This document shows positions 1 to 6,482 of a DNA stretch of 9,878 bases, in pieces. A program made the translations under genes and the position numbers. The notes beneath the pieces were generated by a model. It saw nothing but the letters and a program-made list of their open reading frames with translations. It was not told the DNA's origin and searched no databases. Source of the stretch: Coxiellaceae bacterium UBA6002 (GTDB taxonomy: Bacteria > Pseudomonadota > Gammaproteobacteria > UBA6002); assembly GCA_002429595.1 (NCBI GenBank), contig DJAM01000054.1, positions 1 to 9,878 on the forward strand, read 5' to 3'. Positions within the stretch are counted from its first letter, which is position 1. Every line of letters begins with the position of its first letter.

Positions 1-115
1 AGGTGGCCAAATGTGGACGTTTTTGCCTCTTTGACTATTGTGCTGCATACATACAAGTGCTCTATCTTTTGATTATAGGGCATTTTTTAACCAAAAAGTG
101 AGAGAATTGAACTAC
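1..115. other. Ambiguous window edge downstream of rpoZ
   Basis: No gene can be called with confidence. On the minus strand an ATG at 83-81 opens a frame (MPYNQKIEHLY...) that stays open for 27 codons to the window edge, just after rpoZ, where spoT follows in E. coli. I see no SpoT motif in so short a piece, and the ribosome binding site is weak. A TATAAT lies just inside this frame at minus 78-73, so the stretch could instead be a promoter for a gene starting further on. Two plus-strand frames are also open from the edge, ending in TGA near 72 and 101, so a plus-strand gene end is not excluded. Confidence 0.3.
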
Positions 116-325
116 TTAGGTATTAGAATCTTCTAAGATTCCCTTGGTGACTTTACCTTTAGCGATTTCACGTAAAGCGACTACTGTTGCTTTATCGTTT
201 TCCCAAGCTACGGTTGGATCAGCACCTTCAACTTCTAATTGACGAGCACGTTTTGCAGCTACGATGACGAGCTCAAACCGGTTATGAATATTTTTCAAGC
301 AATCTTCAACAGTAATTCTGGCCAT
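116..325 (-). CDS. rpoZ: DNA-directed RNA polymerase omega subunit
   Basis: A 69-residue omega subunit, which binds the beta' subunit and helps assemble and stabilise RNA polymerase; in E. coli it also forms part of a ppGpp site. The whole N-terminal omega signature is visible: MARITVEDCL at 1-10, NRFELVIVAAKRARQL at about 14-29, and the NDK.TVVALREIAKG block at about 43-57. It is shorter than the 91-residue E. coli protein, but only the variable C-terminal tail is missing. The start is supported by AGGTG (minus strand, 335-331) five bases upstream. It follows gmk after 28 bases on the same strand, as in the common gmk-rpoZ(-spoT) order, and probably shares its transcript. Confidence 0.95.
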   Translation of the reverse strand: MARITVEDCLKNIHNRFELVIVAAKRARQLEVEGADPTVAWENDKATVVALREIAKGKVTKGILEDSNT

Positions 326-353
326 ATGAACACCTAGTTTTGAACGTAATTTT

Positions 354-974
354 CTATTTTACCTGATTTTGGAGGAGATCTTCCAGTAATTTGCTATGTC
401 TTTTCAATTGCAAGGGGGTTTCGAGGCGTTTAGCGGTGATAATGGTCTTTAAGTCGGATAGTGCGTGCTCAAAGTTATCGTTAATCACTAGATAATCAAA
501 TTCAGTACAATGAGCGATTTCCTTATTCGCAACTGCTAAACGACGTTCGATTATCTCAATTTGATCTTGTTTCCTTGCTAAGAGACGCTCCCTTAAGACC
601 GAGATTGATGGCGGCAAAATGAAAATTGACATACTTTGAGGGAATAGTTTACGTATTTGCGCGGCGCCTTGCCAATCGATCTCCAGGATCACATCAACCC
701 CTTCACGCAACTTTTCTTCTACCCAACTTTTAGAGGTCCCATAGTAATGGCCAAAAACTTCTGCGTTTTCTAGAAACTCATTGCTCGTAAACATGTTCAG
801 AAACTGTTGCTTGGAGACAAAGAAGTAATGATGTCCTTGGCTTTCACCTTGGCGCATGGGTCTTGTGGTATGAGAGATTGAGACTTGCAAGTTAGGCACA
901 GACTCAGTTAACGCCTTAACTAGGCTAGTCTTACCGGAGCCGGAAGCGGCGGCAATTGTGATCAAGCAACCCAT
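354..974 (-). CDS. gmk: Guanylate kinase
   Basis: Guanylate kinase phosphorylates GMP to GDP with ATP in the cytoplasm, an essential step to GTP, dGTP and ppGpp. From the ATG at 974 the protein has 206 residues (E. coli 207). It shows the P-loop ASGSGKTSL near the N terminus, the GMP-binding SHTTRPMRQGE and HYFFV blocks, EVFGHYYGTS, the EIDWQGAAQIR segment and the C-terminal YDYLVINDNF-like stretch (here FDYLVINDNFEHAL). A longer reading starts at TTG 1001 and overlaps the yicC stop by eight bases. It would add nine residues (MNNVPEDRP) with no E. coli counterpart, so I prefer ATG 974. Both have a plausible Shine-Dalgarno (GAAG, or AGGTG for the TTG). It lies between yicC and rpoZ on the same strand. 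Confidence 0.93.
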   Translation of the reverse strand: MGCLITIAAASGSGKTSLVKALTESVPNLQVSISHTTRPMRQGESQGHHYFFVSKQQFLNMFTSNEFLENAEVFGHYYGTSKSWVEEKLREGVDVILEIDWQGAAQIRKLFPQSMSIFILPPSISVLRERLLARKQDQIEIIERRLAVANKEIAHCTEFDYLVINDNFEHALSDLKTIITAKRLETPLQLKRHSKLLEDLLQNQVK

Positions 975-993
975 CGGTCTATCTTCTGGAACA

Positions 994-1863
994 TTATTCA
1001 ATATTTTGCACCTGCTCTCTGATTTGCTCTATTAGAACTTTCATTTCAACTGCTGCATGAGTGATTATGGCATCAACCGACTTCGAAGCGATGGTATTGG
1101 CCTCACGGTTAAGTTCTTGCATCATGAAATCAAGTCTTCTTCCTGCTGCTTCTTCTTTGGCTAAACTGCGTTTGACTTCGGTCAAATGTGACAATGTGCG
1201 ATCAATTTCTTCGGACACATCGATTTTTTGGGTAAAGTAGATCATTTCCTGCTCAAGTCGCTGCTCGTCCAGACTAGATCTTACATCTTCTAAACGATTT
1301 AGAATTTTATCTTGTTGCTTTTGTATGACTTTTGGCAAATTTGTTTTTATTTTTTCGACAATCACGCCAATATTTTCAATTCTTTCATTAATGCCTTGCA
1401 CTAAAATAGCACCTTCCCTTTGTCTACCTGCCTGCAAATCTTCAGCAGCATCCTTAAAAAGATCGAGCAACTTTTCTTTCATTTGCTCAAGGTCGACATT
1501 TTCTTCAACAATCACCCCATGCCAAGACAAGACATCCATGATATTGATATTCGCAGAATGATTGGGCATGGCATCCGCTATTTCCGTGGCAATACCGGTT
1601 AACTGCTTGACTAAATTTTGATTAACAGTAACCGCAGAACTCAATTTTGGGCCTGGCTGAAAGCGCAAAACGCACTCAATTTTACCCCGTTTAAAGTATT
1701 TGTGGAGAGTCTCACGAACCTTTTGCTCAATCTCACGCAACATTTCAGGCAAACGTATGGTCATCTCCAGGTAGCGGTGATTGATAGAACGAATTTCCCA
1801 AATGGCTGTTCCCCAATCGCCTTTAGTCTGGCTTCTTCCGAATGATGTCATACTGTTAATCAT
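994..1863 (-). CDS. yicC: YicC family endoribonuclease
   Basis: A 289-residue YicC/YloC family protein (E. coli 287). The family has been characterised as endoribonucleases involved in small RNA and mRNA turnover, though the physiological role is still thinly described. The match to E. coli YicC runs the whole length: MINSMTSFGRS at the N terminus, WEIRSINHRYLE, the RGKIECVLRF block, a coiled middle (about 140-230), RLEQEM...QKIDVSEEIDR, and a highly conserved C-terminal part with GRRLDFMMQELNREANT and ASKS near the end, finishing EQVQNIE as in E. coli. The frame is open further upstream into a repeat, but ATG 1863 has AAGGA seven bases before it and matches the E. coli start; ATG 1851 has no such site. 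It is divergent from rph, as in E. coli, and upstream of gmk. Confidence 0.94.
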   Translation of the reverse strand: MINSMTSFGRSQTKGDWGTAIWEIRSINHRYLEMTIRLPEMLREIEQKVRETLHKYFKRGKIECVLRFQPGPKLSSAVTVNQNLVKQLTGIATEIADAMPNHSANINIMDVLSWHGVIVEENVDLEQMKEKLLDLFKDAAEDLQAGRQREGAILVQGINERIENIGVIVEKIKTNLPKVIQKQQDKILNRLEDVRSSLDEQRLEQEMIYFTQKIDVSEEIDRTLSHLTEVKRSLAKEEAAGRRLDFMMQELNREANTIASKSVDAIITHAAVEMKVLIEQIREQVQNIE

Positions 1864-1870
1864 GAAATGA

Positions 1871-1875
1871 TCCTT
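1871..1875 (-). promoter_or_regulatory. Shine-Dalgarno site fixing the yicC start
   Basis: AAGGA on the minus strand, seven bases before ATG 1863. It decides this start over the repeat-derived upstream extension and over the in-frame ATG at 1851. Confidence 0.8.
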
Positions 1876-1890
1876 AGAGTTTACTCGTGA

Positions 1891-1918
1891 ATGATACTCA
1901 CTATGGTCAATAATGCAA
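1891..1918 (-). promoter_or_regulatory. Possible yicC-gmk-rpoZ promoter
   Basis: On the minus strand TATCAT (1896-1891) matches five of six -10 bases. A weak -35 (TTGCAT, 1918-1913) lies 16 bases upstream, and the yicC ATG is 27 bases downstream of the -10. It lies between the palindromic repeat and yicC. The -35 matches only three of six, so this is tentative. Confidence 0.35.
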
Positions 1919-1924
1919 ATTGCT

Positions 1925-2037
1925 GTCATTCCCGCGGTCTGTTCTGTCATTCCCGCGCAGGCGAGAACCCATGCTTCTAGCTGCACCTAGGATAGGTTCC
2001 CGCCTGCGCGGGAATGACAAACAGACCACGGGGATGA
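1925..2037. repeat. Nested palindromic repeat, outer arms
   Basis: An outer pair of arms surrounds the 75-base palindrome. The left arm is 1926-1943 (TCATTCCCGCGGTCTGTT) and the right arm is 2020-2037; they are complementary at 16 of 18 positions, with one unpaired base at 1944. GTCATTCCCGCG occurs twice in direct repeat on the left, at 1925 and 1946, 21 bases apart. This suggests partial duplication of the element's end, or one copy inserted into another. Folded, the whole 113 bases would make one long hairpin in the yicC/rph spacer. Confidence 0.8.
1945..2019 (+). repeat. 75-base palindromic repeat, copy 1
   Basis: Two 25-base arms (1945-1969 and 1995-2019) are complementary at 24 of 25 positions around a 25-base loop. 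The arm begins TGTCATTCCCGCG, a terminus common in dispersed palindromic repeats of many proteobacteria, which often translate as peptides like SRVGGNP or PAYAGMT. Copy 2 at 6295-6369, read in reverse, is the same length and matches at 65 of 75 positions, including the loop segment TTCTAGCTGCAC. The two are therefore members of one family, not chance hairpins. No transposase is present, so it is non-autonomous (REP- or MITE-like). Confidence 0.9.
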
Positions 2038-2058
2038 TAGTAGTTAACTCAAGCTACG

Positions 2059-2086
2059 TTGAAATACCCTCACTTTACCGTATAAT
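2059..2086 (+). promoter_or_regulatory. Sigma70-type promoter for rph-deoC
   Basis: TTGAAA (2059-2064), a 16-base spacer, then a perfect TATAAT (2081-2086). The -10 is 37 bases before the rph ATG, giving a leader of about 30 bases. It lies just outside the palindromic repeat. Confidence 0.75.
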
Positions 2087-2114
2087 CTCTTCCCTTTGCC
2101 CAGCCAAACTGATT

Positions 2115-2118
2115 GGAG
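2115..2118 (+). promoter_or_regulatory. Shine-Dalgarno site fixing the rph start
   Basis: GGAG five bases before ATG 2124. The frame is open for 68 codons further upstream through the palindrome, but only this start has a ribosome binding site and matches known RNase PH N termini (MRP...). Confidence 0.8.
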
Positions 2119-2123
2119 ACTAT

Positions 2124-2840
2124 ATGAGACCCAGCAAAAGACTAGCTTCTGAGCTTCGCCCCATCAATTTTACACGACACTTTACAAATCATGCCGAAGG
2201 ATCAGTGCTAGTTGAATTTGGAAAAACGAAAGTATTATGCACAGCAACCGTTTGTTCAGGTGTTCCGAGATTTCTAAAAGATTCTTCTCAAGGTTGGCTA
2301 ACCGCTGAGTATGGAATGCTACCTAGGTCAACCCACCAACGCATCGATCGCGAAGCCGTTAAAGGCAAACAATCTGGAAGAACGATTGAGATCCAACGAT
2401 TAATTGGACGCTCGCTTCGAGCAGCCGTCAACCTTAAAGCGTTAGGCGATTACACTATCACCGTTGACTGCGATGTTCTGCAAGCAGATGGCGGTACACG
2501 CACTGCAGCCATTTCTGGGGCCTGTGTTGCATTGGCTGATGCGCTGAATTATATGAAAAATAAAAAAATGATCAATCAGGATCCTTTGCGAAGCTTAGTC
2601 GCCGCGGTCTCAGTAGGAATTTTTAAAGATGAAGTCGTTGTAGACTTAGATTATGATGAAGACTCAAAAGCAGAGACTGATATGAATATTGTCATGACTT
2701 CTGATGGAGATTTTGTTGAGATACAAGGCACCGCTGAAGGGCGTGCTTTGAGAGGACATGAATTAGAAGAACTGTTAAAAGTTGCTCGGGAAAGCATTGC
2801 AACGATTATAGAAAAGCAAAAAACCGCTCTAGGAATATAA
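2124..2840 (+). CDS. rph: Ribonuclease PH
   Basis: RNase PH removes 3' extra nucleotides from tRNA precursors and structured RNA by phosphorolysis, releasing nucleoside diphosphates. The protein is 238 residues, as in E. coli and Pseudomonas. Family landmarks are all present: HAEGSVLVEFG.TKVLCTA (23-41), WLTAEYGMLPRST (58-70), phosphate-binding Arg86 in SGRTIEIQRL, the CDVLQADGGTRTA block (116-128) with Thr125 and Arg126, and metal-site Asp180 and Asp186 in DEDSKAETD. It appears intact, unlike the frameshifted rph of E. coli K-12 MG1655. deoC follows after ten bases, so the two form an operon; in E. coli pyrE follows instead. Confidence 0.96.
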   Translation: MRPSKRLASELRPINFTRHFTNHAEGSVLVEFGKTKVLCTATVCSGVPRFLKDSSQGWLTAEYGMLPRSTHQRIDREAVKGKQSGRTIEIQRLIGRSLRAAVNLKALGDYTITVDCDVLQADGGTRTAAISGACVALADALNYMKNKKMINQDPLRSLVAAVSVGIFKDEVVVDLDYDEDSKAETDMNIVMTSDGDFVEIQGTAEGRALRGHELEELLKVARESIATIIEKQKTALGI

Positions 2841-2850
2841 GGAGATACTG

Positions 2851-3630
2851 ATGGAAATCAAAGTCAACGAGTACTTAGAAGAACTTAAAAAAAGCCAACC
2901 TGCTACTTTAAGCCTTTTGAGAGAAATAAATTCGATTATTGATTTAACTACATTAAGTCCCTCAGATGATGTTGAGTCTGTCAGTAACTTATGCCGCAAA
3001 GCAAGCAATCAATTAGGCGAAGTTGCTGCGGTTTGTGTTTATCCAAAGTTTATACCGATTGTTACTGACATGCTAAGTGATACAAAAATACACATTGCAT
3101 CGGTTGCTAATTTTCCATCTGGAAGTGAAAAATTATCAGACGTATTTAAAGAAATTGATGCTGCGATTTTGGCTGGAGCTAATGAGATCGACATCGTATT
3201 TCCTTATACATTTTATCTTCAAGGTGACAAAAAAAAAGCAATAGAGTATATCGCCGAATGTAAAATTGCCTGCGGCAAGGCTGCCTTGAAAGTTATTTTA
3301 GAAATAAGTGAGTTTACAAAACTTGCAGAAATTTACACATTGTCTCAAGAACTGATTGCTTTAGGCGTTAATTTTTTAAAAACGTCAACCGGCAAAAGCA
3401 AGTATGGCGCTACGTTAGAAGCGAGTACCGCCATGTTACTTGCTATTCGAGAAACATCTTATAATACAGGCTTTAAAGCTTCGGGTGGTATTCGGGATTT
3501 CGATCAGGCAGTCGCTTATTTAGATTTAGCTAAGAATATTATGGGCGAAGACTGGGTAACACCGGCTCATTTTAGAATTGGCGCAAGCTCTTTATTAGAT
3601 GATTTACTCTCGCTTGCTCAAGATAACTAA
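2851..3630 (+). CDS. deoC: Deoxyribose-phosphate aldolase
   Basis: A 259-residue class I aldolase that cleaves 2-deoxyribose 5-phosphate to glyceraldehyde 3-phosphate and acetaldehyde, the last step in using deoxynucleosides as carbon source. Visible landmarks: DLTTL (31-35), the VCVYPKFIP strand (61-69), ANFPSG (86-91), catalytic Asp114 in NEIDIVFPY, the Schiff-base Lys177 in FLKTSTGK, and Lys209 in TGFKASGGIR. These correspond to E. coli D102, K167 and K201. The start has GGAG six bases upstream, immediately after the rph stop. No deoA, deoB or deoD lies nearby. Its stop codon touches the xthA stop codon on the other strand, leaving no room for a separate terminator. Confidence 0.95.
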   Translation: MEIKVNEYLEELKKSQPATLSLLREINSIIDLTTLSPSDDVESVSNLCRKASNQLGEVAAVCVYPKFIPIVTDMLSDTKIHIASVANFPSGSEKLSDVFKEIDAAILAGANEIDIVFPYTFYLQGDKKKAIEYIAECKIACGKAALKVILEISEFTKLAEIYTLSQELIALGVNFLKTSTGKSKYGATLEASTAMLLAIRETSYNTGFKASGGIRDFDQAVAYLDLAKNIMGEDWVTPAHFRIGASSLLDDLLSLAQDN

Positions 3631-4401
3631 TTAAAACTCATAATCATAATCAATGATTAACGGTGCATGGTCTGAGAATTTTTGATCGCGATAAATTGCT
3701 ACGCTCTTCACCTTATCTTTAAGTGATGGACTGATAATTTGATAATCAATACGCCAGCCAGTATTGTTAGCCCATGCGTTACCAAAATTTGACCACCAGG
3801 TATACTGGTGCGGCTCTTGATTTATGACACGAAATGCATCAACCAATCCAACCTCATCAAATAATTTATCTAACCAGGCACGTTCTTCTGGTAAAAAACC
3901 AGAATGTTTTTGATTAGGGCGCCAATTTTTTAAATCAATTTGTTTATGTGCGATATTCCAATCCCCACAAATAATATAGTGTCTTGGCTCATTGCGAATT
4001 CTTTGAAGAACGTCGATGTATCGATCTAAAAATGCAAATTTGATACTTTGTCGTTCTTCACCACTGGTACCAGAAGGCATATAAAGCGATGCAACACTCA
4101 GGTCACCAAAGTCTGCCTGTAGATATCTCCCCTCTTTATCCGGACAATCCCATCCAAGGCAATTGATTAATTTTTCAGGTTCTTTTCTGCAATATAACCC
4201 TACACCACTATAACCCTTTTTTTCTGCATCAGAAAAATGTGAAAAATAACCTTCCATTTGAAAACTTTCATGGAGATGCTCCATATGCGCTTTAGTTTCT
4301 TGCAAACAAATAATGTCCGCATTTTGCGTTTTGACCCAATCAAAAAAACCTTTTTTTGCAGCGGAACGAATACCGTTGACATTAAGTGTGATGATACGCA
4401 T
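3631..4401 (-). CDS. xthA: Exodeoxyribonuclease III (AP endonuclease)
   Basis: A 256-residue ExoIII/APE1 family enzyme that cuts DNA 5' of abasic sites in base excision repair and has 3'-5' exonuclease and 3'-phosphatase activity in known members. The active site is complete: Asn7 and Asn9 in LNVNGIRSA, metal-binding Glu35 in CLQETK, Tyr107 in ASLYMPSG, Asp147 and Asn149 in GDWNIAH, the TWWSN...GWRIDY block (201-220), and the catalytic Asp244-His245 pair in SDHAPLIIDYD. The start (ATG 4401) has AAGG upstream and lies 17 bases after the algC stop, so it is probably the last gene of dut-algC-xthA. Both xthA and exoA are used for such proteins; the choice of symbol is the only doubt. Confidence 0.94.
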   Translation of the reverse strand: MRIITLNVNGIRSAAKKGFFDWVKTQNADIICLQETKAHMEHLHESFQMEGYFSHFSDAEKKGYSGVGLYCRKEPEKLINCLGWDCPDKEGRYLQADFGDLSVASLYMPSGTSGEERQSIKFAFLDRYIDVLQRIRNEPRHYIICGDWNIAHKQIDLKNWRPNQKHSGFLPEERAWLDKLFDEVGLVDAFRVINQEPHQYTWWSNFGNAWANNTGWRIDYQIISPSLKDKVKSVAIYRDQKFSDHAPLIIDYDYEF

Positions 4402-4418
4402 TTACCAACCTTGTGTTC

Positions 4419-5813
4419 TTAAAAGGGTAAGACTAAATCGGGGTTAACAAATAAAATCTTTTCTCTAAATAAATTTTGGATAAAAGATAATTTCTCTATC
4501 GTACTAGCTTCAAAGCGCAATACTAAATTGGGGGTAGTGTTGGACGGTCTTACTAATCCAAACCCATATGGAAAATCTACACGCAGACCATCAATGGTGT
4601 TAATTGTTCCTTCTGGAAAATGAGCAATCTTTGCTAATTCCACCATAAAATCAAATTTATCATGATCTGATACCGGGATGTTCAATTCAGGAGTGTTCAC
4701 ACTATCTGGTAAGCGCTTAAAAAAGCTGGCAGCACCACATGATAGTTTCGAAATAATTTCTAACATTCTAGCACCAGCATAAAGCGCATCATCAAAACCG
4801 TACCAACGATCTTTAAAAAAGATATGGCCACTCATTTCACCTGCCAAAGCGGCATTAACTTCTTTCATTTTATTTTTTACATATGAATGACCAGTTTTCC
4901 ACATAAACGGTTTACCCGCATATTGATTAATGACTTGCGGCAAATAACTGGAACACTTAACGTCGTATAAAATAGTTGCGCTAGGATGACGTCCTAAAAT
5001 ATCAATGGCAAAAGCCATCATTTGTCGATCAGGCCAAATGATTTCACCATCATTCGTCACCACTCCCAAACGATCACCATCACCATCGAATGCTAAGCCC
5101 AAATCAGCTTGTTCTTCTTTTACTTTCGCAATGAGTGTTTCTAAATTTTTTACTTGGCTAGGGTCAGGATGATGATTAGGAAAGCAACCATCAATATCAC
5201 AAAATAATTCGACCACTTCACAGCCCAAACTTCGATATAAAGCAGGAGCGATTTTTCCTGCAATACCATTGCCGGCATCTACAATAATTTTAAGTGGCTT
5301 AGTAAGTGAGATATCTGATTTAACGCGAGCAATATAAGCAGCTGCAATATCAACTGTAATTAATTTTCCCTGACCTGTTACTAAATCGTCAGACAAAATC
5401 CGTTGATACAGTTTTTTGATTCCTTGATCCGCCAAAGTATTACCATTTAATACTATTTTTAAGCCATTATAATCAGCTGGATTGTGACTGCCGGTGATCA
5501 TCATTCCAGAATTAGCAAGTAAAAAATGCGTTGCGAAATACATGAGAGGAGTCGGAACATCACCAATGTCGATGACATCAACGCCACTTTCCAACAAACC
5601 CGCAATAGCTGCTTTGGCAAAACCTTCACTTGATAAACGACCATCACGCGCCATAACAAGACTAGTTTTGTTAATAGCTAAAGCTTCCGCCGCTATTGCT
5701 TTAGCTATGCTATACATAACATCTTCTGTTAGGTGTTCATGTACTTTGCCTCTAATATCGTAAGCCCTAAAAATTGTTTCTGATAAGTTTGTACTGATTC
5801 GATAGTCTTTCAT
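4419..5813 (-). CDS. algC: Phosphomannomutase/phosphoglucomutase
   Basis: A 464-residue alpha-D-phosphohexomutase that interconverts 6-phospho- and 1-phospho-sugars, feeding GDP-mannose and UDP-glucose pathways for LPS and exopolysaccharide. Four family motifs are seen in order: phosphoserine loop TGSHNPADYNGLK with Ser109; metal loop FDGDGDR with Asp243, Asp245 and Asp247; sugar-binding GEMSGH (325-330); and phosphate-binding RPSNTTPNLVLRFE (422-435). Positions are one off those of Pseudomonas aeruginosa AlgC (Ser108, Asp242/244/246, Glu325, Arg421), which supports the dual-specificity type over PgcA or GlmM. The ATG overlaps the dut stop by one base (TAATG), implying translational coupling. 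dut-algC adjacency also occurs in Pseudomonas. Confidence 0.93.
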   Translation of the reverse strand: MKDYRISTNLSETIFRAYDIRGKVHEHLTEDVMYSIAKAIAAEALAINKTSLVMARDGRLSSEGFAKAAIAGLLESGVDVIDIGDVPTPLMYFATHFLLANSGMMITGSHNPADYNGLKIVLNGNTLADQGIKKLYQRILSDDLVTGQGKLITVDIAAAYIARVKSDISLTKPLKIIVDAGNGIAGKIAPALYRSLGCEVVELFCDIDGCFPNHHPDPSQVKNLETLIAKVKEEQADLGLAFDGDGDRLGVVTNDGEIIWPDRQMMAFAIDILGRHPSATILYDVKCSSYLPQVINQYAGKPFMWKTGHSYVKNKMKEVNAALAGEMSGHIFFKDRWYGFDDALYAGARMLEIISKLSCGAASFFKRLPDSVNTPELNIPVSDHDKFDFMVELAKIAHFPEGTINTIDGLRVDFPYGFGLVRPSNTTPNLVLRFEASTIEKLSFIQNLFREKILFVNPDLVLPF

Positions 5814-6271
5814 TACTGCTGACCTGTACTACCAAAGCCACCAACACCTCGTTCGCTTTGTTCAAAATCGGAAACAACTTCAAAGTGTGCCCGCATCACC
5901 GGTAAGATCACTAACTGCGCTATCCGCTCACCAGGTTGCACGGTATAAACATTCTGACTACGATTCCAGCAAGACACCATTAGAGGCCCTTGGTAGTCAG
6001 AATCGATCAACCCCACCAAATTCCCCAGCACAATACCATGCTTATGCCCTAAACCTGAGCGAGGCAAAATGGTAGCAGCCAAAGAATCATCACCAATATG
6101 AATGGCAATCCCCGTCGAAATCAATTTAACGTCTGATGGCGCAAGCTCTAAGGGCTCATCCAGACAAGCTCGAAGATCAAGCCCTGCCGAACCGGTGGTC
6201 TCATACGTTGGCAGAGGAAAATCGTTGCCTAAACGTGAATCTAAAACTTTTAATTGGATTTTTGCGGCCAT
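5813..6271 (-). CDS. dut: dUTP diphosphatase (dUTPase)
   Basis: Hydrolyses dUTP to dUMP and pyrophosphate, keeping uracil out of DNA and supplying dUMP for thymidylate synthesis. The 152-residue protein has all five motifs of the trimeric dUTPase: AGLDLRA (29-35), PRSGLGHKHG (70-79), GNLVGLIDSDYQG (83-95) with catalytic Asp90, ERIAQLVILP (115-124), and the C-terminal RGVGGFGSTG (141-150) that closes over the site. The frame is open 33 codons further upstream, but that part is translated palindromic repeat. ATG 6271 has AAAGG seven bases before it and gives the family length. First gene of dut-algC-xthA, divergent from radC. The coaBC gene usual between them is missing. Confidence 0.96.
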   Translation of the reverse strand: MAAKIQLKVLDSRLGNDFPLPTYETTGSAGLDLRACLDEPLELAPSDVKLISTGIAIHIGDDSLAATILPRSGLGHKHGIVLGNLVGLIDSDYQGPLMVSCWNRSQNVYTVQPGERIAQLVILPVMRAHFEVVSDFEQSERGVGGFGSTGQQ

Positions 6272-6278
6272 TTTTTTA

Positions 6279-6283
6279 CCTTT
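6279..6283 (-). promoter_or_regulatory. Shine-Dalgarno site fixing the dut start
   Basis: AAAGG on the minus strand, seven bases before ATG 6271. It lies only 11 bases downstream of the palindrome at 6295-6369 in the transcript direction and decides against the repeat-derived upstream start at 6370. Confidence 0.8.
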
Positions 6284-6294
6284 GTAAGTGGAAT

Positions 6295-6369
6295 TGTCAT
6301 TCCCGCGTAGGCGGGAATCCATGCTACGTGCAGCTAGAAACATGGATTCCCGCCTATGCGGGAATGACA
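6295..6369 (-). repeat. 75-base palindromic repeat, copy 2
   Basis: Arms 6295-6323 and 6341-6369 (29 bases each) are complementary at 28 of 29 positions around a 17-base loop. Read on the minus strand it aligns without gaps to copy 1 (1945-2019) at 65 of 75 positions; the loop segment TTCTAGCTGCAC is identical. It sits between the dut start and the putative dut promoter, where coaBC lies in many relatives. Frames through it give the familiar artefact peptides (SRVGGNP, PAYAGMT), which should not be annotated as protein. Confidence 0.92.
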
Positions 6370-6388
6370 CATAAGAAAAATGATTAGT

Positions 6389-6416
6389 ATTGTAACGGCA
6401 AACCTTTCGAACTCAA
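6389..6416 (-). promoter_or_regulatory. Possible dut-algC-xthA promoter
   Basis: Minus strand: TTGAGT (6416-6411), 16-base spacer, TACAAT (6394-6389), with four and five matches of six to sigma70 boxes. Transcription would start near 6382 and run through the palindrome, placing a long hairpin in the dut leader. No better candidate is seen between repeat and radC. Confidence 0.45.
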
Positions 6417-6482
6417 AATTGGAAACACAGTATTGTCTTTAACACCTCCACTCATGAACAATAACCGAAAAAGGAGGCTTCA

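Noticed and set aside
1925..2037. CRISPR array or attenuator upstream of rph
   Set aside because: There is no series of regular direct repeats with unique spacers, and the rph promoter lies downstream of the palindrome, so the hairpin is not in the rph leader.
6136..6387. Plus-strand frame of 83 codons over dut and the palindrome, ending SRVGGNP...PAYAGMT
   Set aside because: It is antisense to dut and then translated repeat; the peptide is a typical artefact of this repeat type and has no ribosome binding site.
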